From: Bacteroidota bacterium
Lineage (GTDB): Bacteria > Bacteroidota > Bacteroidia > Flavobacteriales > Weeksellaceae
Direction: 5' to 3'
DNA length: 64,000 bases
Assembly: GCA_023386965.1 (NCBI GenBank)
Contig: JAEWIR010000034.1
Location: forward strand, 42,831-106,830
The translations under genes were made by a program, and so were the position numbers. Below are positions 61,211-64,000 of the stretch, in pieces (positions within the stretch are counted from its first letter, which is position 1; the number at the start of each line of letters is the position of its first letter). Under the pieces are notes generated by a model, which saw nothing but the letters and a program-made list of their open reading frames with translations, was not told where the DNA came from and did no database searches.

Positions 61211-61312
61211 CAAACGGGCGTATTGCGAACTGCGAAGAAGACGCAGCAAGAACATGCCGCTGAGTTGGAGTATCACGCCAAACAATTAATTCAATAAAAA
61301 CCGGGCGTTATG
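61207..61312 (+). other. attC-like imperfect inverted element
   Basis: At the stop of the preceding gene, ATAAC (61207-61211), CGG (61215-61217) and TATTG (61221-61225) pair with CAATA (61292-61296), CCG (61301-61303) and GTTAT (61307-61311), separated by 3-nt and 3/4-nt mismatched gaps. The ends TAACAAACG and GGGCGTTATG resemble the ends of integron attC recombination sites. The interior carries CTGCG/CGCAG as a small hairpin. No integrase gene is present, and only one such site was seen. The rest of the gap to 61430 is AT-rich with nothing recognisable. Confidence 0.4.
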
Positions 61313-61430
61313 TTCCGTCTACAGTTCTTGCACTAAAAATTGCGCATTTTTTAATAAAACTTTTAACGGGATTTTCTTTTTGGAGACGGAGGATTAGAAA
61401 CAAAAATTCTGTGCCCCTATTGTCTTTAAC

Positions 61431-61898
61431 TTAAAGAAACGGCTTCATCTCATCCTCAATCTGCTGCCTCAATTCCATCAACCGTATAGCGTAGACCTCG
61501 TTCTGCTTGTCCTTTTCCGTTTCGGGAATCCATTTTTTTACGGGGAGCTTTTTGCCGTTTTCGTCCACAGCAACAAACACGATGATGCAGTGCGTCTTTT
61601 TGTAGAAATTTGGTTGCTTCAGATTTCGGGAGAAGACGTTGATAGAAATATGCATGCTGGAGCTTCCGGTATAAATGACCTGAGCTTCCACTTTTACAAT
61701 CTCACCTATCTTGGTGGGTTCATAAAACCTTATGCCACCCACATACACCGTTATGGAATAATTGCCGCTCCAGGTGGTAGCACAGGCATAGCCGTCCTGG
61801 TCAATCCATTTCATTACGCTGCCGCCGTGCACGTTGCCACCGTAATTAACATCACTGGGCTCGGATATGAACTGAAAACTGATAGGAGTGTTTACCAT
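61431..61898 (-). CDS. Acyl-CoA thioesterase, hotdog fold (YciA-like)
   Basis: A 155-residue single hotdog-domain protein of the acyl-CoA hydrolase family. The core reads VNYGGNVHGGSVMKWIDQDG (about 18-37), where the Asp of the helix is the expected catalytic residue, followed by SITVYVGGIRFYEPTKIGEI and VEAQVIYTGSSSMHISINVF. It ends with a charged C-terminal tail. It hydrolyses short- to medium-chain acyl-CoA, releasing CoA. Chain preference cannot be told. Minus strand; no exact -7 element was found upstream. Confidence 0.88.
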   Translation of the reverse strand: MVNTPISFQFISEPSDVNYGGNVHGGSVMKWIDQDGYACATTWSGNYSITVYVGGIRFYEPTKIGEIVKVEAQVIYTGSSSMHISINVFSRNLKQPNFYKKTHCIIVFVAVDENGKKLPVKKWIPETEKDKQNEVYAIRLMELRQQIEDEMKPFL

Positions 61899-62064
61899 AG
61901 TTCAATATTAAATTTAAAGTTAATGATAAAAAGGGGATGGTGGTTCAGTAAACAGCCGCTTTTACCCGAAAATTTAACACCTGTTAACGGTAATAAGCAT
62001 AGAAATTGATTAGTTCAGGAGGCTGAAGATAGTCTTTGGTATTTAACATTAAAAATTACAAACA

Positions 62065-62535
62065 ATGGGATTAGGATCATTTTTAAAAAACGTAGGTGAG
62101 AAAATTTTTGGCGGTGGTGAGAAGCCGGAAGAGCAGGCACTGAAGGTGAAGAATCATGTGGCCAAATATGGTTTTGATATTTCGGCACTAACTTTTACAG
62201 TGGCCGATGATAAGGTAACCATCCAGGGTGAGGCAAAGAACTGGGACGAGAAGGGAAAAATTTATGTAGCAGCCGGAAATGTGGAAGGTATTGATGGTGT
62301 AAATGACCGCATGACGGTTAAAGCTGTTCCTGCCGCAACGCAGAACCCGGCACCTGCCGCTGCAGTTGTCCAACCGAAATTTCATACTGTACAAAGTGGT
62401 GACACATTATCAAAAATCGCGAAAGAGGTCTACGGTGATGCTAGTGCATACAACAAAATTTTTGAAGCCAATAAACCAATGCTTTCCGATCCCGATAAAA
62501 TTTATCCGGGTCAGGTTCTGGTGATTCCACAGTAG
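62065..62535 (+). CDS. BON-LysM domain protein (YgaU/Kbp-like)
   Basis: A 156-residue protein with no signal peptide. After a short N-terminus (FLKNVGEKIFGGGEKPEE), residues about 25-92 form a BON domain (VADDKVTIQGEAKNWDEKGK, VEGIDGVNDRM). A proline/alanine linker (about 93-107) leads to a LysM domain (about 110-156; FHTVQSGDTLSKIAKEVYGD and DKIYPGQVLVIPQ). The layout is that of E. coli YgaU/Kbp, a potassium-binding protein. Whether it is cytoplasmic or periplasmic is unclear since it lacks a leader. Confidence 0.9.
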   Translation: MGLGSFLKNVGEKIFGGGEKPEEQALKVKNHVAKYGFDISALTFTVADDKVTIQGEAKNWDEKGKIYVAAGNVEGIDGVNDRMTVKAVPAATQNPAPAAAVVQPKFHTVQSGDTLSKIAKEVYGDASAYNKIFEANKPMLSDPDKIYPGQVLVIPQ

Positions 62536-62648
62536 GGAATATAAGATATTATGAAAAGCATCCTTTTTTTAGCCAAATGGGTGCTTTTCTAATGAAAATT
62601 ATGCATGATTTATGCCGTCGCGCATTTATTTTTTATTATATTAGCAAG

Positions 62649-62999
62649 ATGAAAAAAGTTTTTTACCTTAAAACCTGCGATACCTGCCTGAAAATCCTGA
62701 AAAAATTTAATTTGAAAGATTGGGAACTTCGCGAGATTAAGATAAATCCAATTACAGAGGAAGAGGTGGAGCAGATGCATAAGCTTGCCGGCTCTTATGA
62801 AGCTTTTTTCAGCAAAAAATCCAATCAGATCAAACTTCGTGAGCTGGACCCAAAGAAACTTACTGAAGAGGACTACAAAGAACTGATTCTGGATCACTAC
62901 ACTTTTCTAAAGCGTCCTGTTTTCATGACGGACAATGAAATCTTCATAGGTAACGACAAGAAGAACCTTGAGGCCTTAAGGTCTTATTTTGCCGATTAA
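62649..62999 (+). CDS. ArsC/Spx family thioredoxin-fold protein
   Basis: A 116-residue ArsC-like protein. The N-terminus MKKVFYLKTCDTCLKILKKF has a CxxC pair (Cys10 and Cys13), and the middle RELDPKKLTEEDYKELILDH and RPVFMTDNEIFIGNDKKNL follow the Spx/YffB/ArsC pattern. Arsenate reductases of this type need a conserved Arg triad, which I cannot place with confidence, so a reductase or adaptor function stays open. The ATG at 62649 is preferred to frames extending to 62577; a near -7 element (TATATTAG) ends four bases before it. Confidence 0.8.
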   Translation: MKKVFYLKTCDTCLKILKKFNLKDWELREIKINPITEEEVEQMHKLAGSYEAFFSKKSNQIKLRELDPKKLTEEDYKELILDHYTFLKRPVFMTDNEIFIGNDKKNLEALRSYFAD

Positions 63000-63000
63000 T

Positions 63001-63339
63001 GTGAAATTTCTGTGGCTGATATGGGTGCTCACCAGTATTTCGGTCACAGCCCAGAATGTATACCGAACTCCTGGGGGTACAAAGTATCATCTCTCTAATT
63101 GCCGAATGGTCAGGAATGTTTCCTCTGTTTCAGGCATTGAAAATGCTGTTCGGAGCGGACTGACTCCATGCAAGATTTGCCGGCCGCCATACCGCCAGGT
63201 CTCCGGAATAAAATCACTGCCGAAAAAGGTTTCAGGAACCAATTCCGCCAGCCGCTGCCGAGGGACTACCCAGGCAGGAACACGCTGCCAGCGCAAAACA
63301 AGGATCGGTAATGATTTCTGTTTTCAGCATGTGCGTTAA
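63001..63339 (+). CDS. Secreted cysteine-rich protein with DUF5763-like end
   Basis: A 112-residue protein starting with GTG, one base after the ArsC-like stop. A signal peptide (about 1-17, SISVTAQ) precedes two cysteine clusters. The first is H30-x3-C34 with C57-x2-C60 (TKYHLSNC and TPCKICRPP), similar to the metal-binding part of Ada. The second is C86, C96, C107 and H110 in SRCRGTTQAGTRCQRK and FCFQHV, as in DUF5763. Both could hold zinc. It may be secreted or periplasmic; no function is known. A good terminator follows about 80 bp downstream. Confidence 0.75.
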   Translation: MKFLWLIWVLTSISVTAQNVYRTPGGTKYHLSNCRMVRNVSSVSGIENAVRSGLTPCKICRPPYRQVSGIKSLPKKVSGTNSASRCRGTTQAGTRCQRKTRIGNDFCFQHVR

Positions 63340-63420
63340 AGTGACAAATTTTCCTAAAATTTTTTTAAAATTTCGACTTATTTCTGACATATTGACCTGG
63401 TATTCAGTATAATCTATAAA

Positions 63421-63452
63421 AATGTCCGCAGAATATTGCGGGCATTTTTTTT
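63421..63452 (+). terminator. Intrinsic terminator
   Basis: AATGTCCGCA (63421-63430) pairs with TGCGGGCATT (63437-63446) with one wobble, followed by T residues. Confidence 0.8.
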
Positions 63453-63504
63453 GTGTCCTCTTCGGTATAATTACTTGATGTCTAACCCAAAAAATTGATG
63501 TATC

Positions 63505-63933
63505 ATGTCTAATTTGATCAGAAGAAACAGTTTTTTTGATGATTTCATTACCCGAGATCTTTTCGATTTCAACAGACAAAGATTTTCACCTTCCGAAACC
63601 ACTTTACCTTCGGTAAACGTGCTGGAACAGAAGGATGGTTTTGAAATACACGTTGCGGCGCCGGGAATTAAGAAAGAGAATTTCAAGATTGACCTGGAGC
63701 GAAATGTATTGACGGTAAGCAGCGAAACACGTGAAGAACATTCGGAAAAGGATGAGAACGGTTCCTTTACCAGGAGGGAGTTCAATTACAGTTCTTTCAG
63801 CCGGTCTTTCACCTTGCCGGAAAATGCGGCAGCTGAAAAAATTGAGGCAGCATATGAAGACGGAATCCTTAAGATTACCGTTCCGAAAAAAGATGTTAGC
63901 ATGGAGAACATTAAATCTATTGAGATTAAATAG
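63505..63933 (+). CDS. Hsp20/alpha-crystallin small heat-shock protein
   Basis: A 142-residue small heat-shock protein. A short variable N-terminus (LIRRNSFFDDFITRDLFDFN) is followed by the alpha-crystallin domain (about 33-135): VNVLEQKDGFEIHVAAPGIK, NFKIDLERNVLTVSSETREE, and the conserved YEDGILKITVPKK motif. The C-terminal I-x-I (IEIK) that links oligomers is present. It binds unfolding proteins. No heat-shock regulatory element (CIRCE or similar) was found in the short upstream gap. A GC-rich hairpin follows. Confidence 0.94.
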   Translation: MSNLIRRNSFFDDFITRDLFDFNRQRFSPSETTLPSVNVLEQKDGFEIHVAAPGIKKENFKIDLERNVLTVSSETREEHSEKDENGSFTRREFNYSSFSRSFTLPENAAAEKIEAAYEDGILKITVPKKDVSMENIKSIEIK

Positions 63934-63950
63934 ATTTAAGCAGTAAAGAA

Positions 63951-63990
63951 AAGCGGCGCGCGGCATTTAAGCGCGGCGCGTTTATTTAAA
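63951..63990 (+). terminator. GC-rich hairpin, probable terminator after Hsp20
   Basis: CGCGC and GCGCG arms in 63955-63978 flank ATTTAA, followed by TTTATTT and a run of A at the window end. Confidence 0.45.
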
Positions 63991-64000
63991 AAAAAAAACG

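Noticed and set aside
61313..61430. Gene or IS end in the gap before the thioesterase
   Set aside because: AT-rich with no frame or terminal repeat; only the attC-like element at its left side is notable.

Overview
This window is a stretch of ordinary chromosome from a member of the Flavobacteriia, most likely the Weeksellaceae (Chryseobacterium/Kaistella/Epilithonimonas-like). The grounds are several C-terminal type IX secretion (T9SS) sorting domains, gldF-gldG and porT, an SDR-type threonine dehydrogenase, a mevalonate kinase, promoters of the Bacteroidota form TAnnTTTG (some with TTG about 19-22 bp upstream), and almost no Shine-Dalgarno sites. No prophage, insertion sequence, CRISPR array, tRNA or rRNA gene was seen. 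Coding density is high and no gene-free gap exceeds 300 bases.

Layout. 1-5.1 kb: 3' end of udk, a FtsB/DivIC-like protein, a lone methylmalonyl-CoA mutase small subunit, a methyltransferase, a small lipoprotein, a 7-bp tandem repeat, and an M20 dipeptidase. 5.2-8.9 kb: three consecutive T9SS cargo genes, each with its own terminator. 9.1-12.4 kb: an SDR enzyme, etfB-etfA and a DUF151 nuclease. 12.4-18.6 kb: a nucleoside-type MFS transporter, two unknown secreted proteins, a thiolase and a UMF1-type MFS transporter. 18.7-24.4 kb: mevalonate kinase, a UbiA prenyltransferase, proline dehydrogenase and priA. 24.6-33.2 kb: a PBP4-type DD-peptidase, a T9SS-sorted M1 aminopeptidase, glycine C-acetyltransferase (kbl), a beta-barrel protein, hemJ, gldF and gldG. 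33.2-37.3 kb: small genes on both strands including lipB, a pabA/trpG glutaminase, a histidine-rich membrane protein and a lipoprotein cytochrome c. 37.4-43.7 kb: lysS, gyrB, a DUF3298 lipoprotein, a diacylglycerol-kinase-like lipid kinase and a MarR regulator. 44.0-49.9 kb: a tightly coupled carotenoid operon (crtI-crtB-unknown-crtZ-crtY-SRPBCC-SDR) divergent from the MarR gene. 50.1-57.3 kb: ggt plus a Crp-family gene, the threonine dehydrogenase, a metallophosphoesterase, a FabH-like synthase, ubiE and porT. 57.3-64 kb: a coiled-coil protein, zapA, a 6S-like RNA, rny, small unknowns, a hotdog thioesterase, a BON-LysM protein, an ArsC-like protein, a cysteine-rich secreted protein and an Hsp20.

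How the genes work together. Mevalonate kinase supplies isoprenoid precursors that the crt operon would turn into zeaxanthin-type carotenoids and that UbiA- and UbiE-type enzymes use for lipids or menaquinone. Threonine dehydrogenase and kbl, 24 kb apart, complete the threonine to glycine plus acetyl-CoA route. The T9SS cargo genes, PorT and GldFG belong to the secretion and gliding machinery of this phylum.

The features most worth a second look are the 6S-like RNA after zapA, a set of genes whose -7 element sits 4-5 nt before the start codon (predicted leaderless mRNAs), the UbiA protein with an incomplete second Asp motif, an attC-like element at 61.2 kb, a 13-bp inverted repeat after the carotenoid operon, and a heptamer microsatellite in front of the dipeptidase. 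I did not find a convincing wholly new multi-gene system.
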